Source: an uncultured Lachnospiraceae bacterium (GTDB taxonomy: Bacteria > Bacillota > Clostridia > Lachnospirales > Lachnospiraceae). From it: DNA of 17,405 bases. The notes below the pieces were generated by a model. That model was not told the DNA's origin and searched no databases. It worked only from the letters and a program-made list of their open reading frames with translations. This document shows positions 1 through 7,464 of this stretch, in pieces; positions within the stretch are counted from its first letter, which is position 1; the number at the start of each line of letters is the position of its first letter. Position numbers and translations under genes: made by a program. The DNA lies in the NCBI GenBank assembly GCA_947651335.1, contig CANSYV010000002.1:1-17405 (forward strand), given 5' to 3'.

Positions 1-105
1 TCAAGATGTATCAGTTATTTTCCTACAGCTTCGAAATGTACACATATCAGCCAGCTCTGTTTCGTATCCCTGAATAAAATTTTAAATATCAGGCATTTTA
101 GGGAC

Positions 106-143
106 TGTGGGAGAATAACTTGTATAGTTTTTATTCCCCCACA
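106..143 (-). terminator. Hairpin over the stop codon of the last gene of operon C
   Basis: Read on the minus strand, 143-131 (TGTGGGGGAATAA) pairs with 118-106 (TTATTCTCCCACA). This gives a 13-bp stem with a single G-U pair and a 12-nt loop. The TAA stop of the aldehyde dehydrogenase gene lies inside the first arm. No run of T follows, so it is not a classical intrinsic terminator. It may instead protect the mRNA 3' end or be a weak terminator. I see no gene in the remaining bases 1-105. Confidence 0.4.
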
Positions 144-1639
144 AACCCCTTCAATACAATATTCTTCGCTTCCACCACCTCGCCCAGGGTAAAGAACCCT
201 TCCTTCCCCTGGCCGCTGAGTTTCATCCCGCCGAAGGGCTGCATCATATTCCGGTAAGTTCCTGTGCCGTTGACCACAACTGTGCCGGACTGAACCTTCC
301 GGGCCATTTCCATGCCCTTTTTCCAGTCTCTGGTAAACACACACCCGGAAAGACCGTAACAGCTCTGATTGGCAATCTCCACCGCTTCGTCTGCCGTGTC
401 AAATGCACAGATGGGCATCACAGGGCCGAAGATTTCCATGTCTTTCATCACATCCATGTCCTTTGTCACATGGGTCAAAATGGTAGGCTCATAGAAACTG
501 CCCTTTCGCTTACCGCCGATTAAAATCCGCGCACCCTGTGCCGCCGTCTTTTCCACCTGGGCCTCCACCTCTTCTGCCGCTTTCTGGGAAATCAGGCTGT
601 TCATCACCATGCGCTGTCCTGAAAATTTAGCAAAATCAGACGTGAGATACTTTTCCAGCTCTGCGTCCACATCCATTTCATAGCCCATGTCAATATTTTC
701 CACAAACTCCAGCACACCTTTGGTGAAGGTTTCCAGAACCGAGCGGTGGACGATAAAACGTTTGGGGGAGATGCACACCTGCCCGGCTGAGTTCATCCGC
801 CAGAAAGCCGCATCTTTCACTGCTGCCTTAACATCCGCGTCCTCCATCACAATGAAGGGGTCGTTTCCACCCAGCTCCAGGGCGCAGGGCGCCAGGCGTT
901 TTGCCATAATCTGAGCCACATTCAGCCCCACCTGGGTACTGCCGGTGAGGGACACGGCATTTACCCGCGGGTCAGAAGTCACCCAGTCTCCCACTTCAGA
1001 CCCCCTGCCTGTGATCACCTGCAGGGCATTTCCGGGAACTCCCGCCTTCCACAGCAGTTCCACAACTTTCAAAAGCGCCAGGGGATTGTCCGAGGGCGGT
1101 TTCACAACCACAGAATTGCCCGCCGCCAGGGCAGGAGCCGCTTTATAGGCAAAAAGCATCAGCGGCGCGTTAAAGGGCACTACGGCAAAGACGGTACCCA
1201 CCGGCTCATAGACCACCATCTGCAGATCCCCCATGGTTCTGCCGTCGTGTCCGGCTTCTGTCCCGGGAACCAGCACAGAGCCGTGATAACGCTTGGCCGT
1301 CTCCAGATACCCTTTAAAAATCTCCGGCATCCCCTGATACTGGAACAGGCCGTTTCTGATACTGCTGCCGCTCTCCTTAATCAATGTGGAAATAATATCC
1401 CGCTTGGCATCCGTATCTTCCAGCAGACGGTAAAACCTCTGAAATATGGCCTCTTTCTCCATGAGCGGCACAGCCTTCCACTTCCGAAATCCCTCTTTCG
1501 ACGCCGCCAGGGCCCGGTCTATGTCCGCTTTTCCCGCGGCAGGAACCTGATCCAGCACCTGCCCGGTTACCGGATTGACCACATCCATGGTTCTCCCATC
1601 CACGGCATCCGCCTGTCTGCCGTCAATCAGCATTTTCAT
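131..1639 (-). CDS. Aldehyde dehydrogenase (NAD(P)+-dependent, ALDH superfamily), last gene of operon C
   Basis: A 502-residue protein of usual ALDH length that should oxidise an aldehyde to the acid with NAD(P)+ in the cytoplasm. Visible active-site elements are the PFN segment (Asn157), the cofactor lysine K180 (VVVKPPS), the LTGS nucleotide-binding loop (231-234), the general base E255 in LELGGND and the catalytic cysteine C289 in SAGQVCISPKR. The start is the ATG four bases after the UroD-fold gene's stop. The SD-like AGAAGG lies inside the end of that upstream gene, so translation is probably coupled. An aromatic aldehyde is a reasonable substrate given the neighbouring UbiD decarboxylase and aryl-alcohol dehydrogenase, but nothing in the sequence fixes it. 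The family call is near certain; the substrate is inference. Confidence 0.93.
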   Translation of the reverse strand: MKMLIDGRQADAVDGRTMDVVNPVTGQVLDQVPAAGKADIDRALAASKEGFRKWKAVPLMEKEAIFQRFYRLLEDTDAKRDIISTLIKESGSSIRNGLFQYQGMPEIFKGYLETAKRYHGSVLVPGTEAGHDGRTMGDLQMVVYEPVGTVFAVVPFNAPLMLFAYKAAPALAAGNSVVVKPPSDNPLALLKVVELLWKAGVPGNALQVITGRGSEVGDWVTSDPRVNAVSLTGSTQVGLNVAQIMAKRLAPCALELGGNDPFIVMEDADVKAAVKDAAFWRMNSAGQVCISPKRFIVHRSVLETFTKGVLEFVENIDMGYEMDVDAELEKYLTSDFAKFSGQRMVMNSLISQKAAEEVEAQVEKTAAQGARILIGGKRKGSFYEPTILTHVTKDMDVMKDMEIFGPVMPICAFDTADEAVEIANQSCYGLSGCVFTRDWKKGMEMARKVQSGTVVVNGTGTYRNMMQPFGGMKLSGQGKEGFFTLGEVVEAKNIVLKGFVGE

Positions 1640-1643
1640 GCAG

Positions 1644-2624
1644 TCACCTTCTCTCTATTTCAATCTTCTTATCTGCAAGCTCCCTGTCAATGTATTTCTG
1701 TATCTCTCTGCGGTAAAGCTCCCCGTTCTGACAGAAAAACGACTGCCAGGCGATAAAGCTGCCGCCTGGAGCAATATCTTCCATAATATGTCTGGCTTCC
1801 CCCGCGATCTCCTCATCCGACACCCCTTCCCGGTCAAGGATATGCACATTGTCATAACATCCGCAGAAAGTGATTTGGCCTTTATACTTTTGTTTCAGCT
1901 CCTGGGGCTTGTTCTCCGCCTGGACAGGGTGTACCGCGTCTGCTCCGATTTCAATAAAGTCTTCCAGCAGAGGCCGCAGGTAACCGCAGCAGTGTAAAAT
2001 ATAATACATTCCACACTCATGGGCCGCGTCAATCAGGCGCTTCAGCTGTCCCTTAAACAGCTCCCTCCAGGTCTGGACAGACATCATCAATGCGTCTTTC
2101 GCCGCATAATCATCAAAAACCATCACTGCGTCCGGCTTGTAATACTCTGCGATTTTTCGAATCATGCCAATGCGGTAATCGGTAAACGCGGTATAAAAGT
2201 CTTCCATCACATCCCCGTCTGTGAGCAGCGCGCACAGGGTATCCTCATAGCCCATGAGCATATGGGAGCGCTCAAACATTCCGTTAAACATCTGGACCAC
2301 GCTGAATTTATTTTCCCGGTCCCAGCCCGCCGTATCTCTCGCGGCCGCAGCCTCCCAGTCCCGGTTTTCCAAATCCGGAAAAGCCACGTAATCCCGCCAG
2401 TTTTCAATCTCTTTCACAACCCGGTCTCCCGGGCACTGAACGGGACCTCTTGCTTCCTTATTATATTGGTAAGTGACGCCGAATTCATCCTGGCCAACGC
2501 CCCGGCCCTCATACCGCTCCATCACCGCCGACTGGAGCACCAGGTCAATATCTGTGCAAAGATTGGGAGTCCATAAAGGCATCTCCTGTCTCATCACACG
2601 AATCACATTTTCTCTTCTCGTCAT
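1644..2624 (-). CDS. UroD-fold zinc methyltransferase (uroporphyrinogen decarboxylase family)
   Basis: A 326-residue protein of the UroD superfamily. It resembles the MtaA/MtbA-type methyltransferases more than true heme-pathway UroD because it keeps a likely zinc site: H-x-C at H211/C213 (in YYILHCCGYL) and a distal C298 near the C-terminus. Relatives move methyl groups between corrinoid proteins and thiol or folate acceptors and take part in O-demethylation in anaerobes. The chosen start is the ATG overlapping the UbiD stop (ATGA), preceded by GGGAGG; upstream in-frame codons would lie inside ubiD. No corrinoid protein or reductive activase lies in the window, so its partner is elsewhere or its reaction differs. 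Possible role (inference): demethylation of a methoxy-aromatic handled by the same operon. Confidence 0.8.
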   Translation of the reverse strand: MTRRENVIRVMRQEMPLWTPNLCTDIDLVLQSAVMERYEGRGVGQDEFGVTYQYNKEARGPVQCPGDRVVKEIENWRDYVAFPDLENRDWEAAAARDTAGWDRENKFSVVQMFNGMFERSHMLMGYEDTLCALLTDGDVMEDFYTAFTDYRIGMIRKIAEYYKPDAVMVFDDYAAKDALMMSVQTWRELFKGQLKRLIDAAHECGMYYILHCCGYLRPLLEDFIEIGADAVHPVQAENKPQELKQKYKGQITFCGCYDNVHILDREGVSDEEIAGEARHIMEDIAPGGSFIAWQSFFCQNGELYRREIQKYIDRELADKKIEIERR

Positions 2625-4102
2625 ACGCCCTCCCAGTCTGCTCCCATCCAATGAGCCGCATCCAGCTCCAGGAACTTTGCCCGGACAAACTGGTCCTTCA
2701 GCTCAAATGGCACTGTGCAGTCAAAAATGGTCTTGCAGGAAATCCCTTTATCCCGCAGCCCTGGGTTGTAGCAGGTTCTCTGGGACGGGTCCAGGGGATG
2801 ACAGCGCACCCCTGGGATAAAAATGGTATCCACATCTCCCTGATAACGGGTATTCAAAGCGAACAGCACATCATTGGTATCAAAGGGGTCCACATCCTCA
2901 TCCACCAAAATCACATGCTTCAGCTCGGAGAAAGCCGCAAATGCCAGAAGCGCCGCCTGCCGCTGTCTCCCCTCATCGCTGGCCTCTTTCTTCTCAAACT
3001 GAATCACAGCCATATATTTTCCCCCTCCGGAGGAATGGCAGTACACATTTTTCAGACGGCCTGGCATGGCCTTTTCAATCATCTGAATAATACTGGCCTC
3101 TGTAGGAATTCCCGCCATATTCACATGTTCCTCGCTGGGGCCGATGCAGGTCTGCATAATAGGGTTCTTCCGGTGGGTCACAGCCTTCACACGAATCACC
3201 GGCACCTGGGGGTTCGCCCCTCCTGTATAGCCTGGAAATTCCGGCATAGCCTTGCCGGTATCCGTATTCTGGTCTTCTCTCACATAACAGTTGGGCACTA
3301 ATTCCCCCTCAATCACATACTCCGCATGGGCAATGCATTTTTCCGGAATGGTGAGGCAGTCGGTCATCTCCACACCCATCCCCCGGATGGCCCCGGCCGC
3401 GCCCAGCTCATTATACCCCAGGGGCGTGGTGGGCGGCTCAAAGCAGGAGGCGATCTCAATGGCCGGGTCCACACCGATACTGATGGAAATAGGCAGAGGC
3501 TTTCCCATCGCCTGTGCTTTCTCCCGGAATGCCCCCAGATGACGGGCCCCCGGCACGAAATACATGGAAATCAAGTCTTTGTCCTGGAGACACAGACGGT
3601 GGATGGTCACATCCGATTCCCCAGTCTCCACATCAGAGGCATAGCACATCCCCATGGTAATATAGGGCCCTGCATCCTCCGGCGTGTTGGTGGGGGCAGG
3701 CAGGATACGCCGGATGTCAAAATCCGGTTCCTCAGCATAATGTACCACCTCATGGCAGGGCGCTGTCTCCGGCTCTGTAAAAACAGGCGGAACCGGACGC
3801 TGTACGGCCTCGTTCAAAAGAAATCCCAGCCGTCTGGGGTCACAGTCCAGCAAATGCCCCACCCGCTCCCTGGAAGCCAAAAGGCCAATGAGCACCCGTG
3901 CCCCCGGGTGGCCTTCCACCTGGTTAAACATCAGGGCCGGACCAGTTTTGGTGGGTCTTTTCACAGTCCCTCCAGCCCCCACATAACGGTAAACCCCTGC
4001 AATTTCCCCGTGGGGCTTCACCGGCACATCCGTCTGGGCATACTGGCCGGGAATTCCTTTCAGCAGCTCAATGGCTGAGCGCAGATCTTTTACATTTCCC
4101 AT
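2621..4102 (-). CDS. UbiD-family prenyl-FMN-dependent (de)carboxylase, LpdC/gallate-decarboxylase-like
   Basis: A 493-residue member of the UbiD superfamily, which reversibly decarboxylates aromatic or unsaturated acids using prenylated FMN. Supporting segments are the DVTIHR motif (164-169, R169 matching the catalytic Arg), H188 in PGARHLG, E245, AHAEYVIEGEL (259-268) and the GPSEEHVNMAGIPTEASI stretch (321-338) that I associate with the LpdC-like branch. The usual E-x4-E pair appears as MPEFPGYTG (286-294): E288 fits the first Glu, but the position five further on is T293. An excellent SD (TAGGAGG, about 7 nt) precedes the ATG. It is preceded by the Fe-alcohol dehydrogenase gene (21-nt gap) and overlaps the UroD-fold gene. 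ubiX in the same operon and lpdD at 10185-10616 complete a B/C/D-type set. Substrate unknown; a phenolic acid is likely. Confidence 0.92.
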   Translation of the reverse strand: MGNVKDLRSAIELLKGIPGQYAQTDVPVKPHGEIAGVYRYVGAGGTVKRPTKTGPALMFNQVEGHPGARVLIGLLASRERVGHLLDCDPRRLGFLLNEAVQRPVPPVFTEPETAPCHEVVHYAEEPDFDIRRILPAPTNTPEDAGPYITMGMCYASDVETGESDVTIHRLCLQDKDLISMYFVPGARHLGAFREKAQAMGKPLPISISIGVDPAIEIASCFEPPTTPLGYNELGAAGAIRGMGVEMTDCLTIPEKCIAHAEYVIEGELVPNCYVREDQNTDTGKAMPEFPGYTGGANPQVPVIRVKAVTHRKNPIMQTCIGPSEEHVNMAGIPTEASIIQMIEKAMPGRLKNVYCHSSGGGKYMAVIQFEKKEASDEGRQRQAALLAFAAFSELKHVILVDEDVDPFDTNDVLFALNTRYQGDVDTIFIPGVRCHPLDPSQRTCYNPGLRDKGISCKTIFDCTVPFELKDQFVRAKFLELDAAHWMGADWEGV

Positions 4103-4123
4103 AAATTCCTCCTAAAACCGCCT

Positions 4124-5281
4124 CTAATCCCGGTACATAGCCTCTTTATAAAGCATTTCCATCTGTTTCACAGACGTACTGCGGGGGCAGTGTTCCCATA
4201 TCTTTGTCTTCTGGGCATCCGCCAGCATTTCCTCCATATGGGACTCGTCCACTCCCATCTCGCTTAAGTTCTTAGGCAGACCCAGTTTCTGATTCAGTTT
4301 CTTCAGATAGTCAATGAGCATGTCTGTCTCAAAATCTTCCACATAAGGGTGTCCCGTGCGAAGCAGATTGTAAATCTTCTTATATTTTCCCCTGTCGGCA
4401 ATGGCGTTAAAATTCATTGTGGTTGGGAAAAGCATGGCGTTGGCCATACCGTGGGGAATCCCATAATAGCCTGTCAGCGGATGAGACAGGGCGTGGGCCT
4501 GGTTGGGCAGGCACAGAGAAAGGGTGATGCCGGCCAGGGTACTTCCCATAAGCATATCGCTGGCAGCCTGTACATCCTTTCTGTTTGCTGTAAATCTGGG
4601 AAGGGCCGGGCCTATAAGCTCCATGGCCTTCTCCGCCACAGCATCGGAAAAAGGTGTGGCCAGATCACTCAGGTAGCATTCCACCGCATGAATTAACGCA
4701 TCCAATCCGCTGGCAGCCGCCACATGCTCCGGGCAGGTCATAATCATTTCTGGGTCCAGAAGAGCCGTCTGGGGAAGCATTTTGTCGTTTAAAATCACCA
4801 TTTTATAATGATTTTCATCTGTGATCACCGTGTTTCTGGTAACCTCCGACCCGGTCCCGGCCGTGGTAGGAACGGCGATTACCGGAATCGTCTCATTTTC
4901 CACAGGTTTATAATAACCCCAGTAATCGTGTATGCGGTTCCCGCTGTACCCGATGATTGCCGCGCTCTTTGCCACATCCATGGCGCTGCCGCCTCCCAGG
5001 GCTATCATCACATCACATTTTTCCTCTGTCATCCGATCCCGGCATTCATGGACAATCCAGCAGCCCGGGTCCGGCTCAATATGGCTGAATACACAGTAAT
5101 CCACTGCTGCCTCTTTTAAAATCTCCTCAACAGTTCCGGTAATCCCCGCCGGAATCAGTCCTGGGTCCGTCACCAGCAGCACTTTCGTCCCGCCTGCCTG
5201 TCTCACCTTTTCCGGCAGACTCTTCACCGCCCCGATTCCGAACACAATATCCTGTTTTACTGAAAAACTCTGCAAGTTCAT
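4124..5281 (-). CDS. Iron-containing (group III) alcohol dehydrogenase
   Basis: A 385-residue NAD(P)H-dependent alcohol dehydrogenase of the Fe-ADH family, interconverting an alcohol and its aldehyde or ketone. Visible elements are the nucleotide-binding GGGSAMDVAK (96-105), PTTAGTGSEVTRN (138-150) and the metal ligands D194 and H198 (GLDALIHAVE), H263 and H277; the 14-residue H263-H277 spacing matches FucO. Its ATG overlaps the ubiX TAA by one base (TAATG), a sign of translational coupling. It could supply aldehyde to the aldehyde dehydrogenase at the operon end or reduce surplus aldehyde to regenerate NAD+. It is unrelated in sequence to the zinc-type alcohol dehydrogenase that opens operon A. 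Substrate unresolved. Confidence 0.94.
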   Translation of the reverse strand: MNLQSFSVKQDIVFGIGAVKSLPEKVRQAGGTKVLLVTDPGLIPAGITGTVEEILKEAAVDYCVFSHIEPDPGCWIVHECRDRMTEEKCDVMIALGGGSAMDVAKSAAIIGYSGNRIHDYWGYYKPVENETIPVIAVPTTAGTGSEVTRNTVITDENHYKMVILNDKMLPQTALLDPEMIMTCPEHVAAASGLDALIHAVECYLSDLATPFSDAVAEKAMELIGPALPRFTANRKDVQAASDMLMGSTLAGITLSLCLPNQAHALSHPLTGYYGIPHGMANAMLFPTTMNFNAIADRGKYKKIYNLLRTGHPYVEDFETDMLIDYLKKLNQKLGLPKNLSEMGVDESHMEEMLADAQKTKIWEHCPRSTSVKQMEMLYKEAMYRD

Positions 5282-5859
5282 TAAACTTCTCCTTTCTTTC
5301 CCGCCCAGCGCTTATACCTGCCCGTATCAATCTGAAACCGCTCCAATGCCTTAGACACCACGTGCACAACCATATCTTCGATGGATTCCGGACGGTTATA
5401 AAAAGTCATCATCATGGGCATAATATCCGCGCCGCATTCCGCCAGAAACTCCATATTCCGCAGATGAATCCTGCTGAAAGGGCACTCCCGGACCATCAGC
5501 ACCAGCCTGCGCCTCTCCTTAATCATACAGTCCGCGGCCCGCAGCAGCAGATTATCCGTATAACCCCCTGCAATCCCCGCGATAGTCTTCATACTGCAGG
5601 GAACAATAATCATCCCATCTGTATGAAAAGAGCCGCTGGCAATAGCAGCCCCCATCTCACCGGCATCATAATTCACATCCGCCAGCGCCCGGAAATCCTC
5701 CACCCGTTTTTCCGTCTCATACCCAATAGTCAATTCCGCCGCCTTGGTAAGCACCAAATGAGACTCCACATCCGGCACCTCTTTCAGCATCCGCAGCAGA
5801 CACCACGCAGCCGGCATCCCACTGGCCCCGCTGATACCCACTACAATCTTTTTTTTCAT
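5281..5859 (-). CDS. ubiX: UbiX-type flavin prenyltransferase
   Basis: A 192-residue protein that joins a dimethylallyl group to FMN, making the prenyl-FMN cofactor needed by the UbiD enzyme two genes downstream. It opens with the flavoprotein signature KIVVGISGASG (4-14). It also keeps VPCSMKTIAGIAGGYTDNLL (86-105), the RECPFS variant of the usual RETPLS (125-130), HLRNM (132-136) and FYNRPESIEDMV (153-164). I prefer the ATG at 5859 because the family begins just before this motif, although its GGAG lies rather far away (about 11 nt). A TTG at 5925 has AGGAG at 8 nt and would add 22 residues unlike the family. The 87 nt before it form the largest gap in operon C and show no clear promoter. 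The gene ends overlapping the Fe-ADH start. Confidence 0.95.
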   Translation of the reverse strand: MKKKIVVGISGASGMPAAWCLLRMLKEVPDVESHLVLTKAAELTIGYETEKRVEDFRALADVNYDAGEMGAAIASGSFHTDGMIIVPCSMKTIAGIAGGYTDNLLLRAADCMIKERRRLVLMVRECPFSRIHLRNMEFLAECGADIMPMMMTFYNRPESIEDMVVHVVSKALERFQIDTGRYKRWAGKKGEV

Positions 5860-5946
5860 ACAGTCTGCCGCTCCTCTCCACGAATCCAAACCAGTTTTGA
5901 GCCCCGTTTTGTTTCTGCTTCCCAAACTCGTGACTCCTGAAACACC

Positions 5947-7443
5947 CTAGCGCTCCGGACACTCAAACAAAACAGCTCCCTGCTCAATCAAAACATCCTG
6001 CAGTTCCCGGATATCCCCTTCCAGCGCCCTGGGCGTCACCTTCTTTTTCACACACAGCCCAGCCGCGGCTCCTGCTGCCTGCCCGGTGACCATAGTCTGG
6101 TGCAGATAGCGCAGATACGCAGGACGGTCCGTGGAAACACATTTCCCGGCTGCCAGCAGATTGTCGATTTTCTTCGGTACCAGACAGCGGTAAGGAATGT
6201 CGTAAGACCCGCCGTCTTTGGGGATAGCCAGGTCACTCTTGAACTGAATATTGTCCTTTTTATCCTCATTTCCCACAACCGCCACATGATTCAGCGTGTC
6301 CATAGAGGCCACATGATACCCGCCGGCCTTGAAGGAAGACTTCCCAATGGTATCTTCAAACTGGCGGCACTCAGCCACATCGTCTCTGGTGAGCATATAG
6401 TCTCCCACAATGCGGGGGCCTTCCCGCAGACGCAGCTCTGTACAGGTCTTTGTAATATAAGCATGTTCAAATCCCGGCACATAGTTTTTGAAAAATCTCC
6501 AGGCGATCCGGTTCTGTTTCCGGCATTCGATATTACACCGGGTGAGATCCCACGCGTCAGTTGCCAGGGCATGGTCCACCTGGGATGAATGCTGGAAATG
6601 AGCCTGGATGTGTCCCCCTTCTTTGGGGGTCAGGAAGAATCCCGCCCCGGAATAGGGATGCCAGTCGCCGTTTTTAAAGGCAATGTCCCGCAGTTCATAG
6701 AATCCCATAATCTCGCCCAATTCTTTAATGTCATAACAGTTACGGTACATTTCCTCCACGTCTTCCTGGGTGTTGGCATCCTCCAGGGGGAAGATCAGCT
6801 GCTTGAAAGAAAACTGCTTGGGATGTGTCCGGATATACTGCAGCAGGCGCTCCCAGTCCACACCGTCCACGGTAAACGCCAGAGTATGGGGCTGTACCTG
6901 GTCCCGGGGCACTTCGTTCATCTCACATCCCGCCTGAATGGCCACATACCCCTCGCCGGTGCAGTCAATCACCACTTTCCCCTGAATCTCGTTGCGCCCG
7001 TTGGCATTTTCCACCACAATGCCATTGACCGCATCCCCGTCTTTTATCACCCCTGCCACCAGGGTATCCAGAAGCAGGTCCACCTGTTCTTCTTCCATCA
7101 TGGTGAAAATCAGATCCACCCACCAGTCCGGGTCCACATAGGAAAATCCATAGCCTGCCTTTTCCCGGATGGGATAGCGCAGATGGGGAAGTGCATGTCC
7201 GCTGCGGTAAAGCCGCTGATACGTCTCCTCCACAATCCCCCCGATGTCCCGTTTCCCCTGGGGATTGAAAAGCCGTGCATAGGCAAATCCCGGCGGGCCA
7301 GACAGACTCATCTGTCCGCCCAGAACCCCTGTCCGTTCCACCAGAAGGGTTTTCGCCCCGGTCCTGGCTGCAGCGATGGCCGCCGCGGTGCCGGAGGTGC
7401 CCCCGCCGCATACAATTACATCATAAACTGTACTATAACTCAT
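5947..7443 (-). CDS. FAD-dependent oxidoreductase (FAD_oxidored, PF12831-like)
   Basis: A 498-residue soluble flavoprotein. The N-terminal dinucleotide-binding site is YDVIVCGGGTSGTAAA (7-22), with the ribose-binding acidic residue in LLVER (33-37). The second FAD contact is near the C-terminus, in NLLAAGKCVS (428-437) and GQAAGAAAG (454-462). This arrangement fits the PF12831 family, whose members are mostly uncharacterised and include dehydrogenases and fumarate-reductase-like enzymes. I see no CxxC pairs suggesting an iron-sulfur cluster. The start chosen is ATG 7443, with AGGAG 8-9 nt upstream; an in-frame ATG at 7461 has no well-placed SD. It follows the UGSC-like gene by 21 nt. Its substrate is unknown; a redox step on the same aromatic or cyclic compound is the natural guess. 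Confidence 0.85.
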   Translation of the reverse strand: MSYSTVYDVIVCGGGTSGTAAAIAAARTGAKTLLVERTGVLGGQMSLSGPPGFAYARLFNPQGKRDIGGIVEETYQRLYRSGHALPHLRYPIREKAGYGFSYVDPDWWVDLIFTMMEEEQVDLLLDTLVAGVIKDGDAVNGIVVENANGRNEIQGKVVIDCTGEGYVAIQAGCEMNEVPRDQVQPHTLAFTVDGVDWERLLQYIRTHPKQFSFKQLIFPLEDANTQEDVEEMYRNCYDIKELGEIMGFYELRDIAFKNGDWHPYSGAGFFLTPKEGGHIQAHFQHSSQVDHALATDAWDLTRCNIECRKQNRIAWRFFKNYVPGFEHAYITKTCTELRLREGPRIVGDYMLTRDDVAECRQFEDTIGKSSFKAGGYHVASMDTLNHVAVVGNEDKKDNIQFKSDLAIPKDGGSYDIPYRCLVPKKIDNLLAAGKCVSTDRPAYLRYLHQTMVTGQAAGAAAGLCVKKKVTPRALEGDIRELQDVLIEQGAVLFECPER

Positions 7444-7464
7444 ATTTATCCTCTCCTGCATCCT

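Noticed and set aside
69..93. CCTGA...TCAGG inverted repeat as a terminator
   Set aside because: Only 5 bp of stem, with mismatches directly inside and an AT-rich loop; too weak to call.
15..344. Minus-strand 109-codon reading frame over the end of the first aldehyde dehydrogenase
   Set aside because: It overlaps the conserved ALDH C-terminus in another frame and has no family-like features; it is a shadow.
1644..2624. Heme-pathway uroporphyrinogen decarboxylase (hemE)
   Set aside because: The H-x-C and distal Cys zinc pattern and the operon context indicate the methyltransferase branch; no other heme genes are present.
5281..5925. UbiX start at TTG 5925
   Set aside because: It has a plausible SD but adds 22 residues not expected before the KIVVGISGASG opening; kept only as an alternative.
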